Assembly: GCF_937616625.2 (NCBI RefSeq)
Contig: NC_065572.1
Location: 68,694,653-68,758,652, forward strand
DNA: 64,000 nt
Source of the DNA: Mercurialis annua
Taxonomy: Eukaryota > Streptophyta > Magnoliopsida > Malpighiales > Euphorbiaceae
Direction: 5' to 3'
Part shown: piece after piece, positions 36,401 to 47,446 of the stretch
How the letters are laid out: every line of letters begins with the position of its first letter
Position numbering within the stretch: the first letter of the stretch is position 1
Translations under genes and position numbers: made by a program
The notes under the pieces: generated by a model
Told to the model about the DNA's origin: nothing
The model's database searches: none
Seen by the model: the letters and a program-made list of their open reading frames with translations, nothing else

Positions 36401-38423
36401 GAAGAAATAATGCAGAGATACTCGAGTTTGATGCAATGGAAGAACCACCTTCAGTTCTAGACATGGAAGTTTTTGATTTTGATGGTCCGTTTGACCAGGC
36501 CACCTCACTTGGGCATGCTGAGATCAATTTTTTGAAGCATACATCTACTGAATTGGCAGACATGTGGGTCACACTTGAGGGAAAGCTCGCTCAGTCTTCT
36601 CAGTCAAAGTTACACTTGAGAATCTTTTTAGACAACAACAAAGGTGTTGAAACGATCAAGGACTATCTAACAAAAATGGAAAAGGAAGTCGGGAAGAAGG
36701 TAAAACTTTATGTGTAGTTCAACTCAGCCATTCAGAGAACTAAATTTGTATGCCTCTTTTATGTGCACATGATGAATGTTAAGAGTTTCCTCATTGCATT
36801 TTGTCTATCTTTGCTCTTTTGAGTCCTTCCTTCAAAGTGCTTATCTCATCTGATTTTGGTCTGTGTGGCAGTTGAGTTTGAGATCACCACAGAGGAATAT
36901 GGCATTTCAGAAACTGTTTGGGTTGCCACCGGAGGAATTTCTTATCAGCGACTTCACCTGCTACTTGAAGAGAAAGATGCCTTTGCAGGTGCTAGTTATG
37001 GCTTCCTTGTCAACATGTACACTTTAACTGGCATTTAGGCATGACGAGAATGAATTGTCATACTTCTAGCACGGAAAATATAGTCATACTTTGGAAACAA
37101 TGGGATAAATTTATATTATAAGATCGTCTCTCTTACTTTATCTCTAATGTTCTTTGAGGTTGATGCTCAGATGTATTTTTAATGCAGGGCAGGCTTTTCT
37201 TATCTGCTAGAATTGTGGGGTTTTACGCCAATTTTTTTGGACATAAAACAAAATTTTTCTTTCTCTGGGAAGATATTGAGGACATCCATGTGCTTCCGCC
37301 ATCATTCTCTTCAGTGGGCAGCCCAATTTTGGTAATAGTTCTGCGGACGGGTCGAGGTCTTGATGCAAGGCATGGGGCGAAGACTCTAGATGAAGAAGGC
37401 AGGCTTAGATATCACTTCCAGTCATTTGTGTCATTCAATCTGGCCAGCAGGTATCCCTAATACTCAATTTTAATTGTCGAACGTCTGGCTTGAGCTAAGG
37501 TGATTGATATGGTCTTCCAATAGGACAATAATGGCCTTGTGGAGAACAAGAATGCTGACCCCTGAGCAGAAAGCAGAAGTTGCAGAAGAGCAGCAGCTTG
37601 ATCAAGAAGAAAGTCCAATAACGCCTGAAGACTCAGCGTCCCTTATGGTTGTCGAAGAGGCAAAGATGTCAAGAGCTTACTCTGCTGAACTCCCCGTTAG
37701 TGTAAGTATTCAATTTTCTCGACACTCCAACTCCATGATTGATGATTGATGTCGATGCTGTCACCTTCGTGAAAAACATATATATCATTTCCGGAATAGT
37801 TTAGTTTTTGCATTGATAGTACTGAACCTGTTGTACTGATGCAGATAAAGTCGGTAATGAAAATGTTCAATGGAGGAAGGATGGAGTATAAAATTATGGA
37901 AAAATCTGGATGTCTAAATTATACAACTACCACATGGGAATCCGTAAAGCCTGATGTTTTTGAACGGAACGTCTCATACAGATTCAGTCGTCATGTTTCA
38001 ATCTTTGGAGGTGAAGTCACCTGCACACAACAAAAACTTCCCATTGAAAATGACGAGGGGTGGATTATAAACGAGGTCATGGCGCTTCACGGTGTTCCAT
38101 TCGGTGATCATTTCCGCGTACGTGACGTAATTTCTGAAACTTCTTTTACTTTTAGTAGTTCTTCATGTGATGATATTGGTTCTTCTCTTTGTTTTTACTT
38201 TGAATTGCAGGTGAATGTTAGGTACGAGATTGAGCAGTCTAGCTTTGTTCATAATGCATGCAAGTGTGATGTTTATGTTGGGACAAGCTGGTTGAAAAGC
38301 AACAAGTTTCAGCAGAGGATCACAAGAAACATAACCGAAAAATTCGCACTTAGATTAAGTGAGATTTTTGAATTGCTTGAGAGAGAAGTTCTCTTCACAA
38401 TACAAAATGGTACTGTTGATTGA
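33471..38423 (+). CDS. C2 and GRAM/VASt domain protein, At5g50170-like
   Basis: Nine exons: 33471-33828, 34820-36028, 36146-36328, 36416-36699, 36872-36988, 37188-37450, 37524-37701, 37845-38117 and 38211-38423. All are GT-AG with continuous frame and give 1025 residues, close to the roughly 1027 I recall for Arabidopsis At5g50170. Domains in order: C2 (1-115, MRLYVYVLQAKELP); a VASt/START-like domain (about 230-390, GGLLLDQTYLISSCDLNKFLF to RQGLKENFEQFSNLL); a hydrophobic segment near 435-455; a second C2 (about 535-650, DPYVVFTCNGKTRTSS); GRAM (about 715-800, GRLFLSARIVGFYAN); and a second VASt (about 845-1020). Related GRAM-VASt proteins bind or move sterols at membrane contacts and C2 domains bind phospholipid; a lipid-contact role is inferred. 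The 991-bp first intron holds a GC-rich insertion. Confidence 0.93.
34135..34345 (+). repeat. GC-rich SINE-like insertion in intron 1 of the C2/GRAM gene
   Basis: About 200 bp of GC-rich sequence in an otherwise AT-rich intron, running from CATGCAGCCGTCCGGGCG to GGGTCCTCGTCACC and ending in a short A run. It has a box-B-like GGGGTTTGACAGTC. The length, composition and terminal A tract suggest a tRNA-derived SINE, but I could not define target duplications. Confidence 0.4.
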
Positions 38424-38805
38424 TGCAAACGATAATCTGATTGGGTCAGTGATTCATTATTTTCTTTCGTTCCTTTACTGTAACAACAACAGTTTTACTG
38501 TATTTAGTTTCATTCAGTTGTTTATGTTTATGTAATTTCTAGTCTGCAAATGTAAATATCTGAGATCATGTACAAATTGTATGATACTAATTTAGAGGAC
38601 CTTAGCTGGTCCATCTCAAATTCTGTCGTTTAAATATCTTTACTTGAGAAAGAATTACAAGATCCTGCAAAACTCTGTGCCAATTACATTAATGAAAATC
38701 TAAAATCATTTTATATTGATTTAATTGCATATATAGTAGTACTAGTAAATATACACTTATAAAAGTTTAATAATAAATAGCAATTAGATGTGTAGCATGT
38801 GATTA
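38424..38805. other. 3' UTR and downstream of the C2/GRAM gene
   Basis: AT-rich; probably holds the 3' UTR. No further gene is seen before the LINE fragment. Confidence 0.4.
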
Positions 38806-38823
38806 ATATTAGATATTTAGATT

Positions 38824-39000
38824 GTTGAAGAGTGACTGGGAGGTAAAGATCTCTCATGTGTATAGGGAAGCAAATTATGCTGCGGATCATTTAGCTTCGA
38901 TTATGAACGATGGTAATGTGGGGACTGTCTGGCATGAAACCCCCCGATAATGTTTAGTTGGTTCTAGGCTTTCTGCCTCCTTTCTTATACCAAAAAAAAC
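38824..39000 (+). mobile_element. 5'-truncated LINE (L1-type) 3' end
   Basis: Only 177 bp remain. They encode the end of the RNase H domain (HVYREANYAADHLAS, the REaN..AD.LA pattern of plant LINE polyproteins), followed by a short 3' UTR and an A-rich tail. A perfect 18-bp target duplication ATATTAGATATTTAGATT flanks it at 38806-38823 and 39001-39018. Severe 5' truncation, an A tail and a long duplication are the products of target-primed reverse transcription. Confidence 0.93.
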
Positions 39001-39018
39001 ATATTAGATATTTAGATT

Positions 39019-39718
39019 AAATATAACTACTAGTTGGTGATTAATAAATACTAAATATATAAGTTAATTTGATTAATTCAGGTGCAAGTATAGACGATGT
39101 GTATGATAATTTTAAATAGTTAAGTTTTTTTTGATTAAACATAAGTATTTATCTTCTATCGATAAGTTTTTATTTATAAAATATTTTTTAGCTTTATTTT
39201 CTTTTAGAATATGATTTTTAGTGAAGTGTAAAAATAATAAAGTTTTGAAGTAATAAAATAATATAATATCAAAAGTGAAACAATTATTTTATTCGTGAGA
39301 TTATCTTCAATAACATATAATAATATATATATATATTTTATTTTATTTTATAAAAAATTTAAGTTTTCATTTAATAGATAATATTAACCGATACCTATTT
39401 GTTTTATTATTAGAAAATTTAAAATTAAGTAAAAGTATAAAACAAAATAATTAATTTATTTCCAATACTTTTTTTCTAGTAAAAGAATAAAACAAGACAA
39501 AGGAGATCAGCCTCGGGTTTTTCACCCAATGTCCACGTCAAACTGCCGCTCATCATTTTTCGCCTTCAACTTCACCAAAAACTGTAAATTTGTAACTAAC
39601 TAACTAACCAATTCATCATTCACACACTCTAATCTAAACTTAAACATCTCTCTGCCAAATTTCATTCGTAAATCACAAACCCTAATTTCATCCATTCTCT
39701 GAAAAGTCAAACCAAATC
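39019..39718. other. Promoter region of the PIRL gene
   Basis: AT-rich, then a leader with an AACTAACTAACTAACC repeat at 39594-39610. No gene is seen. Confidence 0.4.
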
Positions 39719-42111
39719 ATGGATCCGAACCCGAAATCCTTCCCGATTCTTTCCTACGTCATGGCCCGACTCCCCTCATTCCGGCCCAAATCCCCGTCCG
39801 CCACCGGAACGGACACCTCCTTCGACATCGAACAACCGCCGCCTCGCTCGCCTTCCGATCCTTCCTCAAGCCAATCGTTACAGCTCACCTCTCAATTACC
39901 ACACTTAACCGACCCGAAACTCTTGGAATCAATGACCCAAGCCATATCCGACGTGTCACAGCTTCGATCCGTACTCCAAACCCTAGGACCCCGACCCGAC
40001 CACGAAACGGTCGACAAGGCGAAATTAAAACTCGCGGAAATTGAATCGGACCTATCCAAACAGCTGGAGGAAATCGTCCTGACGCCGCGGCCGGTGGAGG
40101 TGGAGAGGGGGGAATGGCGGTCGCGGTTGGCGGATAAGGAGCAGGGGAGCAGAAAAACCGCGGAGAAAGAGACGAGTTTGTGTAAAATGGTGCTGCAAAT
40201 GGATGAAATGCATCAACAGTATGAGAAGATGTTGAAGGATGCGGAGCAGCGGTTGGTTAAAATTTATGAGAAAGCAGAGAGGGGAGAAGATGAGGAAAAT
40301 TATGTAGATGAAGATAAGGATAAAGAAGAGGTGAATGAGGAGGTGGTTGGGATAATGCAGGAGGCAAATGTGAAGGTTTTGGAGACGGTTGATTTATCGA
40401 ATCGGGGATTGAGGATTTTGCCGGACGCGTTTGGGAGGATTTCCGGATTGAAAGTTCTTAATTTGTCGAATAATCAGCTCGAGGTTTGTTAGCTACCTGT
40501 TTTTTGTTAACATTATTGTTCTTATTGCATTGGATTGATATAATACTTGCTTAAATTTGATGTGTCCTTTTACATGATTGTAGCTATTAAGTTGCACTTG
40601 CTCTGGTGGGATTTAAATCTCAAATTATTTCTTGCTAGAGCTACTTAGAATTGGTTAGCTGAGAGCACCTATTTTGTGTTTTCTTTTGAACTCGAGAGCA
40701 TCTAATCGATGTTGGAATAGCTATTGCACACCTTAGCTAAGGGCAGTGGAAGAAGTTACATTGTCTGTGTTTTGATGTATCATCAATAGATTGCATCTGC
40801 AGTTTAATGTGTGGAATGTTGTGCACTTTTGTGGCAGAAGATGTTTTGCTTCTGACTATAGATTCTGTTATTATATTGTTTGAATTTATAATTGGTTTTA
40901 GTTATAGTAGCATTAGAATCTGTTTTTTTGTCTGTTAGTTTACTAGGTATTATAGTTTGTAGCCAAGCTATCTCGCTTCTCCTTGCAGCAAATGATGATT
41001 CCTTATGCTCACCGAATGATATTTCATTAGTTATGTCCTATAAACAGTAATAATTCACTGATTTGTTGCTATGTGATAGTGTGATTAAGACAAACATCTA
41101 TTCATCTTCTTGTTATGGTGCAGTCATGAAATATATATACACGCCCCTATATATATATATATATATATTCATGTGTATGCTATCTTCTTACATTTTCCTG
41201 ACCTGTGCGAGGGGAACAGGCTATTCCTGACTCAATATCTGGGCTAGAAATTCTTGAGGAGCTAAATCTGGCTTCCAATCTTCTGGAAGCTTTGCCAGAT
41301 TCTATTGGATTGCTACTCAACTTGAAAATTTTAAATGCATCCAGCAATAAGCTCGAGTCCTTGCCTGACTCCATTTCTCATTGCCGGTGAGCATAATTCG
41401 TTGTGAATTCATCCTCTTACCTTCTATCAACTTTTTATTCACTATGTATTTGCATGGTTTAGGTCATTACTGGAGTTGGATGTGAGCTTCAACCGTCTTA
41501 AATATTTGCCGACTAATATTGGCTATGAACTGGTGTATCTTAAAAAACTGTCAATCCAATTGAACAAGCTGCATTCTTTTCCCACTTCTATTGGCGAGAT
41601 GAGATCTCTGCAGTACCTGGATGCTCACTTTAATGAGCTTCAAAGCCTTCCCCTTTCATTTGGGAGACTGGCAAATCTCGAGATCCTCAATTTGAGCAGT
41701 AATTTCAGTGACCTGACATCACTCCCAGACACTTTTGGTGATTTGACAAATCTCAAGGAACTTGATATCAGCAATAATCAGATTCAAGATCTGCCTGTTA
41801 CATTTGGTCGGCTAGATAACTTGACGAAGTTGAACTTAGACCAAAATCCTCTAATAATTCCACCACCAGATGTCATAAAGGAGGGGGTTGAAGCTGTTAA
41901 GCTTTTCATGGCTAAAAGGTGGCTTGACATACTGGTGGAGGAAGAACGAAAGAGCATGCTTGAAGTACAAGAACAGACACCGACTGGGTGGTTGACACGA
42001 AGCACATCTTGGTTGAAGAACTATGCTACAAATGTTACTGACAATGTCTCGGAATATCTGACTCCAAGAGCAAGATCTCCAAGGGACGCTTATCTTAATC
42101 AGCAGTTTTGA
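39719..42111 (+). CDS. Plant intracellular Ras-group-related LRR protein (PIRL1/9-like)
   Basis: Three exons, 39719-40483, 41220-41386 and 41463-42111, in continuous frame give 526 residues. PIRLs are soluble plant proteins whose leucine-rich repeats resemble those of animal Ras-binding proteins such as Shoc2/SUR-8; Arabidopsis PIRL1 and PIRL9 act in pollen development. The N-terminus ([21 protein letters not shown]) matches the PIRL1/9 pattern I recall. Residues 60-215 are polar and predicted coiled coil, with an acidic run near 205. About ten LRRs of the LxxLxxLdLSnNxLxxLPxxI type span roughly 225-455, with the intron boundaries between repeats. After the repeats, [13 protein letters not shown] corresponds to the PIRL-specific GVYW region, with W retained. 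There is no signal peptide or transmembrane segment. The 3' UTR appears to have its own intron (about 42127-42229). Confidence 0.92.
41139..41170. repeat. (TA)n microsatellite in PIRL intron 1
   Basis: Uninterrupted TA run of roughly 12-13 units shortly before the exon 2 acceptor. Confidence 0.85.
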
Positions 42112-42199
42112 CATCATGGCTTGATGGTAAGATCTTATGCTTTTATGCAGTAGCTTTCATATTTCTATATTCAGCTAATAAAAGATGAAAATCTAACAA

Positions 42200-43300
42200 A
42201 TTTTGTTTTGCTCCCATTCTTGTTCCTAGAGATGCTGTAAGTTCTGATGGAAAATAAATAGGTAGTGTTTACTGTTGTTTTTTCAATTTGCTGTTGAACT
42301 TTTCAGATTGTTTTATTAATGAGTATAAATCAAAAAAGTTCAAATTCTCATATGTAATCCTATAATTGTATGTGGTAAACTGGCATTTGTTCTTTGAAGC
42401 ATTTGGCATTACGATTTGTGGAAAGTCTTGGAGACAATAGTTATGACTTTTATGTGGAGTGTTGAAGAGCTAGTATACAAATCTTAGAGCATCTCCACTC
42501 CATGTTCTATATTTTGTGCTATTTTTAGCACAAAAAATAGCATAATTCTAAATATAGCATAAATTATTAAATTTTGCTCCATTGCAAAATGTTAAATGAA
42601 ATGCTAAATCTATATTTTTTTATAGTTAATTTTATTTTAAATTCAATAATCATAAATGTTCAACCAAAAATTCAAATATATGATCCCTAAAACCTACATA
42701 GATGATTAACTCTTAATTAATCAATAAAAACGAATTGTGCTTCTCTTTTCTTTTCTTTTTTTGTAAATCTTGAATAATCAATTTAGCCAAAATTTAGCCA
42801 AAAATGAGCAATCACGACGAATTCTTTTTTTATCAACAATAAGCAATTTATTCCACAAATTTTTAACAGTGGAGCTGAATTATGATGCTCTTCAAAAGAA
42901 AAAATAGAGCGATAGATAAAAAAAGAATGTACAATACAAAATTTGTTAAAAAATAATGGAGAAAAAAAATAAGAAAAGTAATTCGTAAACTTTAGAAAAA
43001 TACACAAGTAAATAATTTCACACGTCATTATAATTATTAATGGCAAATCTGTAAATAATATGAATATATATTAGACTTTAGCATATGCTAAAATTCCTAA
43101 CAAATTTGGCACAAGTTTTAGCATATGCTAAATTTAGCACATAGAATAGCATAGCAATGGAGATGTATTTTTTATTTTAAATGCTAAATTATAGCATTGT
43201 GAGATTGTTTAGCACATGAGTGGAGATGCTCTTAAGATTATCTTTACTTGCACTATGAATATTCAATTAGTACGCTCACATTTGATATTGTCAAAATGTT
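42200..43300 (+). repeat. PIRL downstream duplication, copy 1 (at the gene)
   Basis: The sequence 42210-42325, 42395-42486 and 43235-43295 is repeated, diverged, at 45505-45611, 45872-45940 and 47447-47590. Copy 1 is interrupted by a Tourist-like MITE that copy 2 lacks. Shared blocks include GAACTTTTCAGATTGTTTTA and GGCATTACGATTTGTG. Confidence 0.85.
42487..43231. mobile_element. Tourist-like (PIF/Harbinger) MITE, 745 bp
   Basis: The terminal inverted repeat is GAGCATCTCCACTC at both ends. A TTA target duplication flanks it (42484-42486 and 43232-43234). The duplicate locus has the unoccupied site at about 47528 (ATATCTTAAGATTAT, a single TTA), which confirms the borders directly. The interior has repeated TAGCATATGCTAAATTTAGC palindromic words shared with the MITE at 54410. 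Non-coding. Confidence 0.93.
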
Positions 43301-43650
43301 AAACTTCTTTCTTTTAAGATATTTTTGTAATCTTATTATATGAGCATCAAATATAATTGCTCCATTATAATTCACTTTCAAAAAAATAAAAGGAAATTGT
43401 ACGAATTTTATTTTTGTGAAAGTGTAACTATTTTTTATTTTTACGGGACAAATGGAGTAGTACAATGCATTGAAAAAAAAATACTCCATTGTTAAAAAGA
43501 CAAAAAAAGTTATTACATTAATAAGCGTATGTATGATTTTTTTTTACGAAAAAACTCAATTTTATTTAAACAAACTAAATTTTTTTATATATATATTTTT
43601 CATAAATTTCCCATCAATTTGGGACGGAGTAAATAAATAATATGCTGTGC
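43290..43650. repeat. Stowaway-like end fragments
   Basis: GGACAAATGGAGTA (about 43445), TACTCCATTG (about 43480) and TTTGGGACGGAGTA (about 43617) are degenerate Stowaway termini, so one or two decayed MITEs are likely. I could not pair the ends with confidence. Confidence 0.4.
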
Positions 43651-44283
43651 TAATTGTATTCAATGGTAATATAAGACCGTATGAAATTAAAACAATATTT
43701 TTTTAAAAATAATTTAATCATAAATTTTAATAATTTTTTTCTCAGTCTAATTTAGAATTGATAGTTTATAGACAATTTAAAAAGACACAATTTTAATTAT
43801 ATTATTCCTTTATTAATTAATTGTGTATTTTTGATAAATAGTGTAAATTCGATCCGCTACTGCTCATTAATACCGTGGATTAATAAAGAACAAAGAAGAA
43901 TGAAAAAAGATTAACTTCATGTATATAAGTTAATAACATTTGTTGCTTCAGAATTATAATGAGACATTAATTATCTTATAAATTATGCTTAGCCATTACA
44001 ATAAAAAAAAAGGAGAAAAAATATTGGAAGTTTTAGTGTTTCAAGTCATCAAGTGTGACACTATAAAAATGACAACAAAATTTCTAAAATAGGAATAGAG
44101 GGACTAGTATTATTTAAAATTAAAATAGTCATAGTAGAATTTTTCTTGGGTGATCTTTCAAATCTTCAAACTTTTTTGTAATAATGGCAGCAAAAAGTAT
44201 CACACAGTCTCCCATTAGGCTCTACCTCTGCTCTCACATTTTTTAGAGTTTGTGAATTTTGTTAAGCTTAATTGCTCTTGCAG
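43650..44283. other. AT-rich intergenic DNA, no gene seen
   Basis: No frame or repeat was recognised. It leads into the MATE pseudogene. Confidence 0.35.
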
Positions 44284-45501
44284 TTCGAAATACATGGGGT
44301 TACTTGTTTACCAATGAGCTCGAAATTGTCGCATATTTGGCTTCTATAATGCCAATACTTGCAGCTACCAATTTCACAGACGGTATCGTTGGTTATTTTT
44401 CTTTGCTATTAATTTTTTTAATCTCCCTTTTTTTTTCTGCCAAACATTCTTATATATTTAGTCGTATATCCATACAATGACACATAATCATTATGATATC
44501 TTTCTTTTCTAGTTTTTATAATAAAAAATCTAAAAATTTAAATAAAATTATATATATTAGAAACTAATATCCTAATACAAAGCTTGCAACATCTTTTCTG
44601 AAAACAAAATACATGTATTGCGAGAGGATGTGGTTAGCAAAAGATTGGAGTTTATGTGAATTTTGGAGCTTATTATCTTATTGGTATTCCTTGTACTGTA
44701 GTTCTCACTTTTGTTTTCCATCTTGGAGGAAAGGTAATAAACATAAGTTTTGTTTTATTTTATTTACAAAAATAAATTTAGGTTAAGGTAATTTTTATTT
44801 GACAGTAAAATAAATTCAATTTTTTGTGGGTTATAATTTTATTCAAAAAATTTAATTTTTGTAATAATGTCCCGATTTCATTATTTCCTTACAATTCTAG
44901 CCAATTTTTTTACAATCAATTTTAATTTTTAATTTTATTCTTAAATTAAATTCGGAACTAATAAAATCCATTTTTTAAAATTTCAAAATTTAACTTTTAA
45001 TGTTAAAAAAATCAATATAATGTTAAAATTTAATTCTAAATTCACTAACTTTTTCGGTGGTGAAGCAAAAAAAAAAGAAACAAATTTAAAACTAAAATGG
45101 CTAAAAAACTAAATAAAGCTAATAGGTATTTGTATTAAGGTGAAATATTAAAAAAATATACTGATTGAAAAAATGGATGAAATCAAAAATTTATATTTTG
45201 AGGTGAAGCAAAAGATATTATTACCAAAATAAATTTTTTTAAATAAAATTACAATAATTCAATAAAATTTGAATTTATTTTTCTATTAGGTTTTGTTTCT
45301 TGAATAAAACCTTCAAATATTTGAAGCTACAAATCAATAAATTAACTGCTGTAAGTAGCATCAGCTTTCTTCTAATTAATTTGATATTTTTGCTTTCCTC
45401 AGGCCAAAAAGGCAAGGGATAGAGTGTATGCTTCCAGCATCCCCATCAACGATAGTGCCACACCGATTTTACTATACAACTATCTCTCTGAATATTTGTA
45501 A
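44284..45501 (+). pseudogene. MATE (DTX) efflux transporter pseudogene, 3' fragment
   Basis: Three exon remnants of a plant MATE antiporter are recognisable. About 44284-44382 encodes VRNTWGYLFTNELEIVAYLA and continues to NFTDG. About 44611-44733 encodes IARGCG, a stop, then QKIGVYVNFGAYYLIGIP up to FHLGGK. About 45403-45501 encodes AKKARDRVYASSIPI and runs to a stop codon. The conserved Trp of the GCGWQK motif is a TAG stop at 44635-44637, the exon that should follow HLGGK is missing, and all upstream exons are absent. Splice-like borders survive (cttgcag before exon 1, AAG/gtaata after the second). Functional MATEs exchange H+ or Na+ for organic cations, flavonoids or citrate across plasma membrane or tonoplast. 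This copy cannot make a transporter. Confidence 0.88.
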
Positions 45502-45611
45502 TTGTTTTGCTCCCTTCCCTTGTTCCTAGAAATGCTGCAAGTTTTGATGGAAAACAAATAGGTCAAAAAAGTTTTCGATTTGCTGTTAAACTTTTCAGAT
45601 TGTTTTATTAA

Positions 45612-45862
45612 GGGATAATGTCATAAAAATTCACCAATATTACACGTTTTCTCATTTTAATCACGCAGTTTAAATTTTCTCATTTTCATGCACGAACTAC
45701 CACTTTTTTTCAAATTCATACACGGTGCTGAGGTGTCATGGCTCCATTGGTGTAACTTGCTGAGGTGGAAATCATTTTACACCAATGAATGAGTGCCACC
45801 TCAGCACCGTGTATGAATTTGAGAAAAAGTGTCAAGTTCGTGATTTTTTTTGACATTAACCC
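45612..45862. mobile_element. Foldback-like MULE MITE, 251 bp
   Basis: Nearly the whole element is an inverted repeat. It starts GGGATAATGTCA and ends, reversed, GGGTTAATGTCA, and both arms carry TTCATACACGGTGCTGAGGT. A perfect 9-bp target duplication TTTTATTAA lies at 45603-45611 and 45863-45871. The PIRL copy at about 42306-42322 (GATTGTTTTATTAATGAG) is the unoccupied site. Confidence 0.92.
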
Positions 45863-46697
45863 TTTTATTAATGCGTGTAGAACAGAAAAGTTCTATGCTG
45901 TCCTACAATTTGCGGTTTACTGGATTGGTAATTGTTCTTTGGCGGCAAAACCCATGCGGAGGCCCCTCTAATTTACCAGTTTTGTTCGAGAGACCCCTCC
46001 TTCAAAGTTTGTCACGTCTGGATCCCTATACTTGTCAATTATCCAATTTTAAGGTTATTATATGGACAAAAAATGGCAAGTATAACTCACTTGCGTTATG
46101 TGAGAGTGTGAAAATAAAAATTAGTTTAATTTTGTAACTTTTAATCCCTCTAAAAATATGTACAATACATATAAATTAAAGCATCTCTAAAGAGTTTTTT
46201 CCTTTTCTTCATTTCGTACAAACGATGCGTTTAATTCTTCTTCTTCTTCTTCACTTTATCTTCTAAAATTAAGAGACCATCTTTTAATTTTTCTTCTGCT
46301 TCTTCCGTAATCACCAGCTGGCCAAGCTAATGCAGCTTTTGTTAATTCCACCACAACATAACATTTAAATCTATAAAAGCAAAACTGAAACGAAAAATCT
46401 AGTCAATTAAACAAAATCCAAAAACTGTAAGAATCATCAATTTCCAATTTGTCTATGATTTGAGCCTTAGCTATATCTAAGTTTCTACCTAACATCTTTT
46501 GCACCTAAATCAATGGCGCAGAATTAAAGACCAATAAATGCATAAACAAAAAACTTTCAGAACCCACACCCGATTTGAGGGCAATACAGTGGAACGAAAT
46601 AAATGATGACCATAGAGCCAAAATTGCGAATTCATTTCTGGAGAATTCAATCAAAATTTTTTGAATAGATCAATAAGCATGAGGTAAATAAAAGTAC

Positions 46698-46757
46698 CTG
46701 TATTATATTCATCAGGTTGCAGCTGCTTGGCCCGGGCCTTGTCGACTAACTCCTTAA
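46698..46757 (-). pseudogene. Captured exon of plastid pyruvate dehydrogenase E2 (LTA2-like)
   Basis: Directly abutting the ALS piece, the minus strand reads KELVDKARAKQLQPDEYNT, ending in G plus a GT donor (gtactt). I recall this segment from plastid dihydrolipoamide acetyltransferase, just before the GTFTLSNLG motif. The retained donor suggests capture of genomic DNA, probably including part of the following intron (46200-46697). The identification rests on 19 residues. Confidence 0.72.
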
Positions 46758-47104
46758 TTGCTTAGGCCGCAGACAAGATTGGTGGCGCCGGGACCGGAGG
46801 TGGCGATACAGACTCCAGGTTACACTTTGACGTTCGAGTGCTTCCACGAGGATGTCAGCTCCTTTTTGAGGCTCGTCAAGGGCAAAACGGGGAGCTTGAG
46901 AAGTTTCAAGAATGTTGGTGGTGGTGGTGGTGGAAGGGACAGCTGCGATGGATTTGGAAATCTCGTTGGAGATGTGCAGATGACTGTGGGGGTGGGATTT
47001 CGGGAAAAAGAAATGGTAAATCGGGAAATGGAGATTGATGATCTGGACAAAGGTGGAGCGGTGGGTTTGGGAATGGAGGTGGTGGCTGCAGATGTAGCCG
47101 TCAC
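46758..47104 (-). pseudogene. Captured acetolactate synthase (ALS/AHAS) fragments
   Basis: ALS is the plastid enzyme that starts branched-chain amino acid synthesis. At 47104 a plastid-transit-like start reads MTATSAATTSIPKPTAPP and continues Ser/Pro-rich. After a frame change, the mature N-terminus reads [20 protein letters not shown] (typical ALS: [20 protein letters not shown]). After QSVT the frame jumps directly to CIATSGPGATNLVCGLSN at about 46760-46810, which is the ALS segment CIATSGPGATNLVSGL normally many residues further on. The copy therefore has a frameshift, an internal deletion and no remainder of the enzyme. It lies wholly inside the Pack-MULE TIRs. Confidence 0.88.
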
Positions 47105-47446
47105 CCATTGATATCTGGATTCACATTAGGAAGAAGATGATGGAAAAATAACAATTTTACCATCAAATTTGTTTTCTTTTACATTTTTATATTAAATTGT
47201 GAGTTAGTGTGATATAAGTCCTAAAAAATAATGCCATGTGGACTTTAAAACATGTGAAGGAATGCCACATCGTTTTTTTCTGTTAAATAACGGAGAGTGG
47301 ATTATACTTTCCATTTTTCGTCCATAAAAGGGCCTTAAAATCGAATTATTGACAAGTACAGGGATTCAGACGTGTCAAACTTTGAAGGAGGGGTTTTTCG
47401 AACAAAATAAATAAAATAGAGGGATTTCCGCATGGGTTTTGCCTCC

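Larger units (their letters stand above)
45941..47446. mobile_element. Pack-MULE with captured host gene fragments, 1.5 kb
   Basis: Terminal inverted repeats of about 130 bp. The left reads GGCGGCAAAACCCATGCGGA and the right, reversed, GGAGGCAAAACCCATGCGGA, with further shared blocks CCCCTCCTTCAAAGTTTG and CACGTCTG. Compared with the empty site in PIRL copy 1 (TTGTTCTTTGAAGC, about 42393), the left junction is clean but the right flank has lost about 9-12 bp, so no target duplication remains. The interior carries acetolactate synthase and E2 fragments on the minus strand. Confidence 0.88.

Noticed and set aside
46758..47111. Plus-strand 117-residue Gly-rich frame in the Pack-MULE
   Set aside because: It is the antisense of the captured ALS fragment, where the minus strand has clear ALS homology.
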